Assembly (NCBI GenBank): GCA_965207805.1
Contig: OZ242312.1
Span: forward strand, 1,798,001 to 1,862,000
DNA length: 64,000 nucleotides
From: Palauibacter sp965207805
GTDB lineage: Bacteria; Gemmatimonadota; Gemmatimonadetes; Palauibacterales; Palauibacteraceae
Reading direction: 5' to 3'
Position 1 is the stretch's first letter. Every line of letters begins with the position of its first letter. Positions 7,004 through 19,300 of this stretch are shown here, piece by piece. The position numbers were made by a program, and so were the translations under genes. The notes under the pieces are model-generated. The model had not been told where the DNA came from, made no database searches, and saw nothing but the letters and a program-made list of their open reading frames with translations.

Positions 7004-10000
7004 ATGCGAACCAGATTACCACCGGCTGACGCGAGCGGGGATCCATCGGATCCCTTCTTCCTTCCGTCTGCATTGGATCGAGTCCCGGAACGTCGGCTGT
7101 CGTTGCCGGTTGTCGCCTCTGTGCTGCTCGTGGCGGCGCTCGGATCCTGCGATTCCGATCCGGTCGTCGAGCCGTTGCCGTCGCTTCAGATCGTGCCGGA
7201 TTCCGTGACCCTCACGCACATCGGGCAACGGTTCGCGTTCTCGGTGCGGGGCGGCGGCGGGCCGGGAGCGGACGCCGTGCGGTGGAGCAGCCGGGACACG
7301 ACTGTGTTCGTGGTGGAAGCGGATGGGACGGTGACGGCGCGCGGCAACGGCTCGGCGGGGCTGCTGGTGGAGCGGGGCAGGCAGTGGAGCCAGGCGCCTG
7401 TGCGCGTGGAACAGGCCGCGGCAACCCTGCAGACGATCGGGGACGGGCAGGAAGCGGTCGTCGGGATACCGCTATGGCGACCGGTGGCGGTGCGGCTTCT
7501 GGATGCTGGCGGCACGCCGGTATCGGTGGCGACGACGGTGCGGTTCGACGCATCGGCTCACGGCGGCGCGGCGGACCCGGCGGAAGCGCTGAGCGACAGC
7601 GCCGGGATGGCGTGGACGGAGTGGACGTTGGGGGGCGTGCCGGGCTCCCAGACGTTGGTCGCGTCGTTGGCCGGGGGCGCGCGCGCGGAGATCACGGCGC
7701 TTGCGCTGCCGGACGTGGGGGTGTGCGCGCGGACGCCGGAGGTGGCCGATGAGTTGGTGAGGCGTGCGGGGGCGGCGGACTGCGCGGGGGTGACGGAAGA
7801 AGACCTTGCGGTGATCGAAGACCTTAATCTGAGCAGTCGCGGCATCACGAACCTTAGAAGCGGCGACTTCGCGGGCCTGTCGAGGATACGCGAGCTGCAT
7901 CTGGATCGGAACCAGTTGACGGCGCTGCCGTCCGACATCTTCGCGGGTCTCGGGAACTTGCAGTGGCTGGTTCTGACCTTCAATCAACTGACGGCCCTGC
8001 CGCCCGACACGTTCGCACGCCTCGGCAAACTGAGAATCCTCTGGTTGCAATACAATCAGCTGGCGGCGTTGCCGCCGGGCATCTTCGATGACCTCTTGCA
8101 ACTGCGGAGCTTGAATCTGAGCGACAACCAACTTGCGTCATTGCGCCCAGGGGCGTTTGAGGATTTGACGCGGCTGCAATTCTTGAGTCTGGGCGCGAAC
8201 GAACTGCCGGTGCTGCCCCCCGGCATCTTCGACGATCTGAAGCGGCTTTCGACCCTGTACTTGTACCAGAACCGGCTTTCCGAACTTCCGCCGGGCATCT
8301 TCGAGGGCTTGGCGGGCCTTCAGCGCCTGAGTCTTCAAGGGTCGGCGCGTCGCAACCAGTTGGGCGAGTTGCCGCCCGGCATCTTCGACGGCCTGTCGCA
8401 ACTGAGCAGCTTGAATCTGAGGGACAACGATCTGGGGTCATTGCGCCCGGGGGTGTTTGACAATCTGGAGCAGCTCGAAGTCCTGGATCTCTACACCAAC
8501 CCGCTGTACGACTTGCCGTCCGGCGTGTTCGACCGGCTGCGAGCCCTGAGGGAACTGATCTTGGGCGGCACCTACTTGTCCCGGCTGAAGCCCGGCGTGT
8601 TCGGGGCGCTGCGGAGACTTGAGTACTTGGATGTGGCGGGCAACGATCTGGAAGATTTGCCGCCCGGCATCTTCGCGGGCAAGGCTCGGATCGAGCGGTT
8701 CCTTGGGCGGAGCAATCCCGGCTCGCCGTTTCCGGTCGCGGTGCAGTTCGCGCGCACGGACGCGGACGACCTGCTCGCGCCCGGTCCGGCGCGGGTGGTG
8801 ATGCGGGTGCCGGACGGGGCTCCGTTCGGCTTCCGGGTACCCGTCTCGGTGCAAGACGGCACGGCGTACGAGGCTTGGTTCGAAATGGCGGCGGGCGACA
8901 CGGCGAGCGCGCCATTGGTGGTCGGGCCGCCGTCCGGTGGCACCGGAGCGGTGCATGTCAGCTTCGGCCAGCCGCCCGGGCTACCCCCGCGCTACAATGG
9001 CCTTGAGTTGGTGCCGGGCGAGCAGATGGTCCTGTTCGCCGAATCCGACAACCGCTCGCCGGTGTACCGCGAGTCGGTTCCGGCGTACTGGCTTCAGGCC
9101 GGCGGCGCGCCCGAGCCGCTGCCGCTCGGTCCCTACTTTTCCGATCCCGACGGCGACTCGCTGGTCTATGCGGTCGAGGCGAGCGACGGAGCGGTAATCG
9201 GGGGACGGATCGAGGGCGGAGTGCTGTGGATGGAGCCCAAGGACGAGGGCGAAGCGGCACTCGTGGTGACGGCGTCCGACCCCGCGGGCTTGGCAGCCAG
9301 CCAGCGGTTGGCGGTGCAGGTGGCGCCACCGGCCGATCCAGACCGGTTCAACATCGATCTGATCTTCGAGCCCGGGTTCACCGAAGAGCAGAAGTCGGCG
9401 ATGCGGCGCGCGGCCGACCGCTGGGAGGTGGTGGTGGTCGGCGACCTGCCGGACGTGCCGATCGACGGGTACATGGAAACGAAAGGTGTGCACGGCCCCC
9501 GCATGGCCGGCGTCATCGACGATCTGGTGGTGCACTCGCGGTGGGCGCCCGGAAACTCGATCACCTTGGCGTGGAAGGGTGGCGTGCGCGAAGGCTCGGG
9601 GCTGGCTTTCTACGGCGGGGCAAGCTACAACGTCGGCGCCGCACAATGGAGTCCCGGCACCTTTCAGGAGATCGGCCAGCATGAGATGGGGCACGTCCTG
9701 GGGCTTTTCGCGAGCGGGCAGAGGTTCCAGAAGAAGCTCGGGTCGCCGCCGGAGTGGCACTTCACCGGTCCGCTGGCCGTCGAAGCGTTCGACGCGGCGG
9801 GGGGCTCGGAATACGATGGTCCGAGGATTCCGATGAACGGATCCGGCGTCCATTGGCGGCGCAGCGTGTTCGGCCAGGAAATCATGTCTTCGAACGCCGA
9901 TGTGATCAGCGCGATCACGCTTCAAGCGCTCGCGGACATCGGGTATGTGGTGGACCTGAGCAAGGCGGACGAGTACAGGTTGCCCGGGACGGGAAGCGCG

Positions 10001-10120
10001 GCGGGCGACGCGGCGGACGTGCCGGTTGCGGACGCGTTCGAACTTACCGACGGCATCCTACGGCTGCCGGTGGTCGTCGTGGACGAGAGCGGCAAGGTGG
10101 TGCGGGTGATCCGCGACTGA
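7004..10120 (+). CDS. LRR lipoprotein with C-terminal leishmanolysin-like HExxH metallopeptidase domain
   Basis: Predicted outer-surface lipoprotein of 1038 aa. The start at 7004 has GGAAGG just upstream. A hydrophobic stretch ends in a lipobox with Cys49 (VAALGSC). Next come a Big-2-like domain (about 60-135) and a second Ig-like domain (about 140-235). From about 270 to 566 there are roughly twelve leucine-rich repeats of the type LPPGIFDGLxxLxxLxLxxNxL. Another beta-rich region includes a cadherin-like DPDGDSLVYAVEASDG stretch (to about 785). The last domain has HEMGHVLGL (His893-Glu894-His897), a later His in SGVHWRRSVFG and a Met-turn-like QEIMSS, the order of ligands seen in leishmanolysin-type M8 metzincins. 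The protein may bind and cut host or competitor proteins; this is inference. Adjacent cargo is the giant adhesin. Confidence 0.8.
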   Translation: MRTRLPPADASGDPSDPFFLPSALDRVPERRLSLPVVASVLLVAALGSCDSDPVVEPLPSLQIVPDSVTLTHIGQRFAFSVRGGGGPGADAVRWSSRDTTVFVVEADGTVTARGNGSAGLLVERGRQWSQAPVRVEQAAATLQTIGDGQEAVVGIPLWRPVAVRLLDAGGTPVSVATTVRFDASAHGGAADPAEALSDSAGMAWTEWTLGGVPGSQTLVASLAGGARAEITALALPDVGVCARTPEVADELVRRAGAADCAGVTEEDLAVIEDLNLSSRGITNLRSGDFAGLSRIRELHLDRNQLTALPSDIFAGLGNLQWLVLTFNQLTALPPDTFARLGKLRILWLQYNQLAALPPGIFDDLLQLRSLNLSDNQLASLRPGAFEDLTRLQFLSLGANELPVLPPGIFDDLKRLSTLYLYQNRLSELPPGIFEGLAGLQRLSLQGSARRNQLGELPPGIFDGLSQLSSLNLRDNDLGSLRPGVFDNLEQLEVLDLYTNPLYDLPSGVFDRLRALRELILGGTYLSRLKPGVFGALRRLEYLDVAGNDLEDLPPGIFAGKARIERFLGRSNPGSPFPVAVQFARTDADDLLAPGPARVVMRVPDGAPFGFRVPVSVQDGTAYEAWFEMAAGDTASAPLVVGPPSGGTGAVHVSFGQPPGLPPRYNGLELVPGEQMVLFAESDNRSPVYRESVPAYWLQAGGAPEPLPLGPYFSDPDGDSLVYAVEASDGAVIGGRIEGGVLWMEPKDEGEAALVVTASDPAGLAASQRLAVQVAPPADPDRFNIDLIFEPGFTEEQKSAMRRAADRWEVVVVGDLPDVPIDGYMETKGVHGPRMAGVIDDLVVHSRWAPGNSITLAWKGGVREGSGLAFYGGASYNVGAAQWSPGTFQEIGQHEMGHVLGLFASGQRFQKKLGSPPEWHFTGPLAVEAFDAAGGSEYDGPRIPMNGSGVHWRRSVFGQEIMSSNADVISAITLQALADIGYVVDLSKADEYRLPGTGSAAGDAADVPVADAFELTDGILRLPVVVVDESGKVVRVIRD

Positions 10121-10326
10121 GGGACACTCCCCCGGTCCATTCCCCGGATCGTCTCCGACTGCTTCCAGCGGGTCGCGCCTGCCGCGATTCCGCGCGATGC
10201 GACTAGAAGCGGACCCGGGGGTTGTGCTTTCGCGCCTTCCCTTTACCTTCCGTCGTTCTCGCGCCGCCGGAGCGTCCGGCGGTCCATGCCAGCCTCCAAC
10301 CCTCCCCCCCAGGACGCACCCGACCG

Positions 10327-13300
10327 ATGCGCCTTTCCCCTTACATTTCTGCCTTGGCATCCGTGCGTCCCGACGCCGCTGCCGGCCCCTTTTTCTCACG
10401 CGCCGCGGTTCGGGCGCTTCCGGTTTTCCTGCTCGCCATCCTACTGCTAGCGGGAGCCGCCAACCCGTCCGCAGCCCTTCCGCGCGCGCCCAACGCACCC
10501 GCGGTCACAGACACGCTACGCGTGACGCTGGCCGCGCCGGAAGGCGGTTCGGTGGCCGAGGGCTCGGAGGGCAGCTTCGAGGTGTCGGTCGCGGGCAGCA
10601 CCTCGGACGGGGCGGTGACGGTCCGGTACTCCGTGTCCGGCACGGCCACGGCGGGCACCGACTACCGGGCGCTGCCGGGCGAAGTCACGGTGGCCCAGGG
10701 GAAGAACAGCGCGCGGATCGTGCTCTCCGCGCTCGACGACGACATCCTGGACCACGGCGAGACGGTGGTGCTGGCGCTGACGGGCGCGAGCGGGGCGTCC
10801 GGCGCGTCGATGGTGGTGGATCCGGCCCCGGCGACGGCGACGATCGCCGACCACGGCACGGTGACGGTCGAGATCACCCCGATGAACGACACGCTGCCGG
10901 AGGGCGCGGCGTGGAACTCGGCGGTGACGCTGTCCTCGGCGGTGGCCGCGCGGGTGTCCGTGGGGTGGCGCACCAGCGACGGCACGGCGTTGGCGGGCTC
11001 CGACTACGAAGGAACGAAGGGCAGCGTGGTCTTCGAGCCGGGCGAGCGCTCGAAGGCGATCAGCGTGAAGACGATGGAGGACGACGAGTCCGAGCCGGTC
11101 GAGATGTTCTATATCGCGCTCGATCCGGGGGTTGCGGCTGCGGCGGCGGGCGGATCGGGAGCGTGGGCGGGCAACGGCCTTCGGATTGATTCGCAACAGC
11201 GGTTCGGGTTCATCCAGTGCACCGTCGAGTTTCCGGACGGCCCGATCGACCGCGCCGTCGACGAGAACGAGCCGAAGGGCACGCCCGTGGGCGCTCCGGT
11301 GACGGCCCCCACTGAGAGCATCGCGTACTACAAACTGCGCGGAGGGTCGGGGCGCTTCGCCATCGACGATGTCTCGGGGCAGATCGAGACCACCGAGAGC
11401 CTCGACCACGAGCAGCGGCCCTCCTACGTCGTCAGCGTGAGCGTGCACGACGACTGCGGCGCCAGCGACACCACGGACGTCACCATCAATGTCGGCAACG
11501 TGAACGAAGCGCCGACCGCCAATGCGGGGGACGACCAGACGGTCGAATCGAGCGATCCGGTGACGCTGAGCGGCACGAGCACGGACTTGGACGGCGACCA
11601 CGCGACCTGGGGCACCCCGTCCCACGAGTTCGCCTGGGTGCGGACCGAGGGGCCGGCCCCGCGCGGCGGGCTGAAGAATGCGAACAGGGCGACGGCGACC
11701 TTCGAGGCACCGCTTGTGTCTCAGGACACCGCGTTGGTATTCGAACTGACAGTCAAGGATGGCGGCAAGCTCAGCCACACCGATGCCGTAACGGTCAAGG
11801 TGGAGCCGCCGGCCAACAAGGCTCCAAGGTTCCCGACCCCCCCATACGAGCGCGCCGTGGCCGAGAATTCCGAAGCACCGGCGCCGGTGGGCGCACCGGT
11901 GACGGCAATTGACGATGACAAGGACGAACTGAGCTACTCCCTGGAGGGCGAAGACGCCGCGCTGTTCGGGATCGGAGAGAAGACCGGCCAGATCACGGTT
12001 GGGGCAGGCACGGATCTGGACTACGAGAGTAACAAGAAGAGCTACACGGTAACCGTCGTGGCGAGCGACGGACCGTTGTCGGCCACGGCGACGGTGACGA
12101 TCCGGGTTACGAACGTTCCGCCTCCAGACAGGCCGGCGGCACCGACCGTGACGGGCGGGGACAAGCAAGTGTCGGTGACTTGGCGGGCTCCGGCGGACCG
12201 AGGTTCGGCGATCACCCGCTACGATCTCCGCTACCGAACCGAAACGGCTTCCGGTTGGAGCGAAGTGTCGCTGAAAACCGCGCCCTCGCACACGGTGGAT
12301 AAACTGTCACCGGCCACCACCTACTTGGTGCAGGTACGCGCCGTGAGCGCGGAGGGCGCGGGCGCGTGGTCGGAATCCGGCAAGGGCAAGACAGCGGAAC
12401 CGGACAATCGTCCGCCGAGGTTCCCGAACCCCCCATACGAGCGCTCCGTGGCCGAGAACTCCAAAGCACCCGCGCCGGTCGGTGCACCGGTGACGGCAAT
12501 TGACGATGACAAGGACGAACTGAGCTACTCCCTGGAGGGCGAAGACGCCGCGCTGTTCGGGATCGGAGAGAAGACGGGCCAGATCACGGTGGGGGCAGGC
12601 ACGGATCTGGACTACGAGAGCAACAAGAAAAGCTACACGGTAACCGTCGTGGCGAGCGACGGACCGTTGTCGGCCAAGGCGACGGTGACGATCCGGGTGA
12701 CGGACATTCCGCCTCCGGACAGGCCGGCGGCACCGACCGTGACGGGCGGGGACAAGCGAGTGTCGGTGACTTGGCGGGCTCCGGCGGACCGGGGTTCGAC
12801 GATCACGGGCTACGACCTCCGATACCGCGCAAAGACAGCATCCGCTTGGACGGAAGTGAAGCTGGGCGTCAAGACTTCCCACACGGTGCGAAACCTCTCG
12901 GCAGCCACCCCCTATTTGGTGCAGGTGCGGGCGGTGAGCGCGGAGGGCACGGGCGAGTGGTCGCCTTCGGGCGAGGGCACGTCGGCGGAACCGGATAATG
13001 AGCCACCAGAAGCGAACGCGGGGCCGGACCAGGCGGTGTACGAGGGCGAGCGGGTGGATCTGGACGGGAGCGCGAGTTCCGACAAGGACGGGACGATCGA
13101 GGAGTACGCGTGGACGCAGCGAAGCGGTCCGGCGGTGACGCTGTACAACGCGGACGCGGCGCAGCCCCATTTCTGGGCGCCGACCGTGACTTCGACGACG
13201 GATCTGGTGTTCAGGCTGATGGTGGAGGACGACGACGAAGCAACCGACACCGACGATGTGACGATCACGGTGGAGCCTGTGCCGGAATGCGCGATCACAT

Positions 13301-16300
13301 CGGTCGGGGACAGCACCTTCACGGTGGGAGAGAACGCGACCACGGTGGGGACGGTGCGTGTGAGGGCGAGCGACTGCGGTGCGCTCGACTACGTTTTGGC
13401 GGGCACCGGCGCGAGCGACGTTTCCGCCGCGGCGGTGAGCGCGAACAACGACGACGCGGCGATCACGGGGCGCTTCGACTTCGAGCGCAGGAGTTCATAC
13501 GACCTGACGCTGACGGTGAGCGAACGCGGCGGTTCCGCGAGCAAGTCCGGGCGGGTGCGCATCACGGTGACGGACGTGAACGAGGCGCCGAGGGCGAAGG
13601 GCTCGATCGGCACGCGGACGATCCGGGTCGGACATCCGGAGTCGGTGGACGTGACGGGCTACTTCACGGACGAGGACGCCGGGGACCGGCTGACGTTCAC
13701 GTCTAAGTCCTCGGCGACGGGCCGGCTGACGGTGAACGCGAGCGGAAGCCCGGTGAAGCTGACGGGCCGCGCGGCGGGTAGCGCGACGGTCACGGTGACC
13801 GCGCGGGACCGCGGGGGTCTGACGGCGACGCAGGTGTTTTCGGTGAAGGTGGATCCGGCGCCGAAGGAGCCGTGCGAGATCACGGTGTCGGACGGGGCTC
13901 TTTCGGTTCCCGAGGACGCGGATGTGGGGGACGGCCTGGGCGGCTCGGTGGGGGTGGCGACCACGGGGGATTGCGGCACGCTGAGCTATGCGCTCTCGGG
14001 CACGGGTTCCGGCGACTTCTCGGTGGCGGCGGCGGGCGCGAGCGACGCCGACGCGAAGATCGGGGTCGCGAGGGCGCTGGACCACGAGACGAAGGCTTCG
14101 TACGCGCTGACTTTGACGGTGCGTTGGGGTTCGGCGAGCGACACGGGCGCGGTGGCCATCTCGGTGACGGACGTGAACGAGGCGCCGGAGGCGGCGAGCG
14201 CGATTCCGGCCGTCAAGCTCCATGCGGGCGAATCGAAGGTGGTGGACGTGTCGGCGCACTTCACCGATCCGGACGGCGACGCGCTGACCTACGCGGCCGT
14301 GTCGTCGAAGGAGGGGGTGGCGACGGTCGCGGCGGTTGGGAGCAAGGTCACGGTGACGGGCGTGTCCCCCGGCGTATCGCAGGTGACGGTCACGGCGAGC
14401 GACGGGCGGGGCGGGTCGGTCGATCAGGCGTTCGCGGTGACGGTGGAGAACCGGGCGCCGGAGGCGGCGAGCGCGATTCCGGCGCTGACGGTCGCGGCCA
14501 CGAAGTCGAAGGTGGTGGACGTGTCGGCGCACTTCACCGATCCGGACGGCGACGCGCTGACCTACGGGGCCGCGTCGTCGAAGGAGACGGTTGCGACGGT
14601 CGCGGCGGTCGGGAGCGAGGTCACGGTGACGGGCGTGTCCGAGGGCGAGTCGGAGGTGACGGTCACGGCCCGCGACCCGTACGGCGCGACGGTGTCCCAG
14701 GCGTTCGCGGTGACGGTCGGACCGGAGAACGCCGCACCGGAGGTGGCGGGCGCGATACCGGCGCTGACGGTGGAGGCGGGCGAGACGGCGGTGGTGGACG
14801 TGTCGGGCCGCTTCCGGGACCCGGACGGGGACCCGCTGAGCTACGAGGCGGAGTCTTCGGCGGAGGGGGTGGCGACGGTCGCCGCGAGCGGGAGCGAGGT
14901 GACGGTGACGGGGGTCTCGCGCGGCGAGTCGCGGGTGACGGTGACGGCGAGCGACGGCCGGGGCGGCTCGGCGAGCCAGGCGTTCGCGGTGACGGTTCCG
15001 AACCGTGCGCCGGCCTTCGGGAGCGGGACGCCGTCGCGTTCGGTCGCGGAGAACTCGGTCGCGGGCACCAGCGTGGGCGCGCCGGTGACGGCTTCCGACG
15101 CGGACGGGGACCCGCTGAGCTACTCCCTGGCGTCCGGCGGAGCCGCGTCGTCGTTCGCGGTCGGCTCGCGCACGGGCCAACTGACGGTGGCGGCGGGCGC
15201 GGTTCTGGACTACGAGGGCGGCGACACGCTGCTCGCGGTGTCGGTCGTGGCGAGCGACGGGATGCTGGCGGACACGGCGAAGGTGACGGTCCGCGTGACG
15301 GACGTGCCCGTGCCGGGACGGCCCGCGAAGCCGGCGTTGCGGGGCGGCCAGGGGGCGCTGAAGGCGTGGTGGAAGGCTCCGCCGAACGCGGGTCCCGCGA
15401 TCACCGGCTACGATCTCGGCTACCGGATTGCATCCTCCTCGGGCGATTGGACCGAGGTGTCGCCGGGCGACGTGCTCGAGCACACGTTGAGGGGCTTGGC
15501 GGCGGGCACGCTCTACCGGGTGCGGGTGCGGGCGGTGAGCGCGGAGGGCGCGGGCGAGTGGTCGGAGCCGGGCAGGTCCGGGACGTCGCCGCGCTTCGAC
15601 CCGTCGGCGGTGACGCGTTCGGTGCCGGAGAACTCGCCGGCGGGCGCCGAGGTGGGCGCGCCGGTGACGGCGGAGGCCGGGGACGGCGTGGCGCTGAGCT
15701 ACGACCTCGCGGGCAGACCCCCGGCGGAGTTCGCGATCGACGCGTCGACCGGCCAGATCACGGTGGCCGGGGGCGCGGCGCTGGACTACGAGCGCGGCCC
15801 GAAGGTGTACAGGGTGACGGTTGCGGCGACCTACTCGGCGGGCGGCTCGGCTTTCGCGCACGCGGCGGCGGTGACGATCCGGGTGACGGACGTTCCGGCG
15901 CCGGGCAAGCCGGACGCGCCGGCGGTGGCGGGCGGCGCGGAACAGGTGAAGGTGTCGTGGAGCGCGCCGGAGAACGAGGGTCCGGCGATCAGCGGCTACG
16001 ATCTGCGGTACCGGGCGAAGGGTTCGAGCGGATGGACGGAGGTGTCGGCGTCGGGAACGACGCTTGCGCACACGATCGCCGGACTGGAGGCCGGAACGGC
16101 GTACGAGGCACAGGTGCGCGCGGAGAGTTCGGAGGGCGCGGGGGAATGGTCGGATCCGGGCGAGGGGGCGACGGAGGCGGCCAACCGGGCACCGTCGTTC
16201 GACGAGGAAGCGTACGAGCGGGAGGTGGCGGAGAACTCGGCTCCTGGCACGGCGGTCGGCGATCCGGTGACGGCCACCGACGCCGACGATGACGACCTGA

Positions 16301-19300
16301 CGTACAGCTTCGTGGCCGGAAGCAACCTGCCGTTCGCGATCGACGCCGGAACGGGCCGGATCGAGGTGGCGGCGGGTGCGGCGCTGGACCACGAGGGCGA
16401 ACCCAACTCCTACGCGGTGCAGGTGGAGGCGAGCGACGGAACGCTTGCGGACACGGTCGGGGTGACGATTCGCGTGACGGACGTGCCCGCGCCGGGCAAG
16501 CCGGACGCGCCAACGGTGGCGGGCGGCACCGAAGAGGTGGCCGTGACGTGGAGCGCGCCGGCGAACGAAGGGCCGGCGATCACGGGCTACGATTATCGCT
16601 ACCGCGCGGAGGGGGACAGCGACTGGCCGGACCCGGCAAGCCTGGGAGTCGTGCTCGCGCACACGATCAAGGGGCTCAAGGCGGGAACCACCTATCAGGC
16701 ACAGGTGCGCGCCGTCAGTTCGGAGGGCGCGGGGGAGTGGTCGGATCCGGGCGAGGGGACGACGGAGGCGGCCAACCGGGCACCGTCGTTCGACGAGGAC
16801 GCCTACGAGCGGGAGGTGGCGGAGAACTCGGCGGCGGGCACGGCGGTCGGCGATCCGGTGACGGCCACCGACGCCGACGATGACGACCTGACGTACAGCT
16901 TCGTGGCCGGAAGCAACCTGCCGTTCGCCATCGACGCCGGAACGGGCCGGATCGAGGTGGCGGCGGGTGCGGCGTTGGACCACGAGGGCGAACCCAACTC
17001 CTACGCGGTGCAAGTGGAGGCGAGCGACGGGACGCTCGCGGACACGGTTGGGGTGACGATCCGGGTGACGGACGTTCCCGCGCCCGGCAAGCCGGACGCG
17101 CCGACGGTGACGGGCGGCACCGAACAGGTGAGGGTGACGTGGAGCGCGCCGGAGAACGAGGGTCCGGCGATCGGCGGCTACGATCTGCGGTACCGGGCGA
17201 CGGCTTCGAGCGGATGGACGGAGATGCCGGCGTCGGGAACGGCGCTTGAGCACACGATCGCCGGACTGGAGGCCGGAACGGCGTACCTGGTTCAGGTGCG
17301 CGCGAAGAGTTCGGAGGGCGCGGGGGAGTGGTCGGATTCGGGCGAAGGGACGACCAGGGCCAACGAGGCGCCGTCGTTCGGCGCGGACGCCTACGAGCGC
17401 GAGGTGCCGGAGAACTCGGCTCCTGGAACGGCTGTTGGCGAGCCCGTGACGGCCACCGACGACGGCGGCGAACCGGCGTACAGCTTCCTGCCCGGAGGCG
17501 ACGCGCCGTTCGAGATCGACGGTGCGACGGGCCGGATCGCGGTCGCGGAGGGCGCGGCGCTGAACCACGAGAGCGCGGACACGCTGTTCACGGTGCGTGT
17601 CGAGGCGAGCGACGGCGAGCTTGCGGACACGGCATCGGTGACGATCCGCGTGACGAACGCGGACGATCCGGGCGAGGTCGCGCTGAGCCCGGAGGTCGCG
17701 CGCGTGGGCGTCGAGATGACCGCGGCCCTGACGGACGAGGACGGCGTGCGCGGCGCGGGCACGAGCCGAAAGTGGCAGCGCTCGGCCTACGGCAGCGCGT
17801 GGAACGACGTGGGCTCGCGCCCGATGTACACCCCGGCGACGAGCGACGAGGGCATGTGGCTGCGCGTGGTGTTCACCTACTCCGACGGCCACGGTCCGGG
17901 CAAGCGGGCGGTGAGCGCGGCGGCGAAGGTGCAGCCCGGGAACGCGGCGCCGTCGTTCGGCGAGGACGCGTACGAGCGGGAGGTGGCGGAGAACTCCGTG
18001 GCGGGCACGGCGGTCGGCGATCCGGTGACGGCCACCGACGATGACCAGGACGACCTGACGTACGGCTTCGTGGCCGGAAGCAACCTGCCGTTCGCGATCG
18101 ACGCCGGAACGGGCCGGATCGAGGTGGCGGCGGGCGCGGTGCTGGACCACGAGGGCGAACCCAACTCCTACGCGGTGCAAGTGGAGGCGAGCGACGGAGC
18201 GCTTGCGGACACGGTGGGGGTGACGATCCGGGTGACGGACGTTCCCGCGCCCGGCAAGCCGGACGCGCCGGTCGTGACGGGCGGCACCGAAGAGGTGGCC
18301 GTGACGTGGAGCGCGCCGGACAACGAGGGTCCGGAGATCACGGGCTACGATTATCGCTACCGCGCGGAGGGGGACGACGACTGGCCGGACCCGGCAAGGC
18401 TGGAAGTCGTGCTCGCGCACACGATCACGGGGCTCAAGGCGGGAACCGCCTACCGGGTGCAGGTGCGCGCCGTCAGCTCGGAGGGCGCGGGCGCGTGGTC
18501 GGACCCGGGCGAGGGGACGACCGATGCGCCGCCCCGCCGTGCGCCCGAGTTCGACGCGGACGCGTACGGGCGCGAGGTGGCGGAGAACTCGGCGGCGGGC
18601 ACGGCGGTCGGCGATCCGGTGACGGCCGCCGACGCCGACGATGACGACCTGGCGTACAGCTTCCTGCCGGGCGGGGAAGTCCCGTTCGAGATCGGCTCGG
18701 CGAGTGGCCGGATCACGGTCGCCGAGGGCGCGGCCTTGAACTACGAGAGCGCCGATACGCTCTACACGGTGCGTGTCGAGGCGAGCGACGGCGAGCTTGC
18801 CGACACGGCCTCGGTGACGATCCGCGTGACGAACGCGGACGATCCCGGCGCGGTCGTGCTGAACCCGGAGACCGCCCGCGTGGGCGTCGAGTCGACCGTC
18901 GAGTTGACGGACGAGGACGGCGTGCTCGGCGCGGGCCGGAAGCGCCGGTGGCAGCGCTCGCGCAACGGCAACTCGTGGAGCACCATCGCCACGGGCCGGA
19001 TGTACAACCCCGTGACGAGCGACGCGGGCAAATGGCTGCGCGTGGTGTTCACCTACACCGACGGGCACGGTCCCGGCAAGCGGGCCGAGAGCGCCGCGGT
19101 CAAGGTGCTGGCCGCGAACCGGGCGCCCGCGTTCGGCAAGGACGCCTATGAGAGGTCCGTGCCGGAGAACTCGCCGGGCGGCACGAACGCCGGCAGGCCC
19201 GTACAGGCCGAAGACGAGGACGGCGACGAACTCGGCTACGGTCTCATTGGCGGCGGCGAGGCGCCGTTCGAGATCGACGCGGCGACGGGCCGGATCACGG

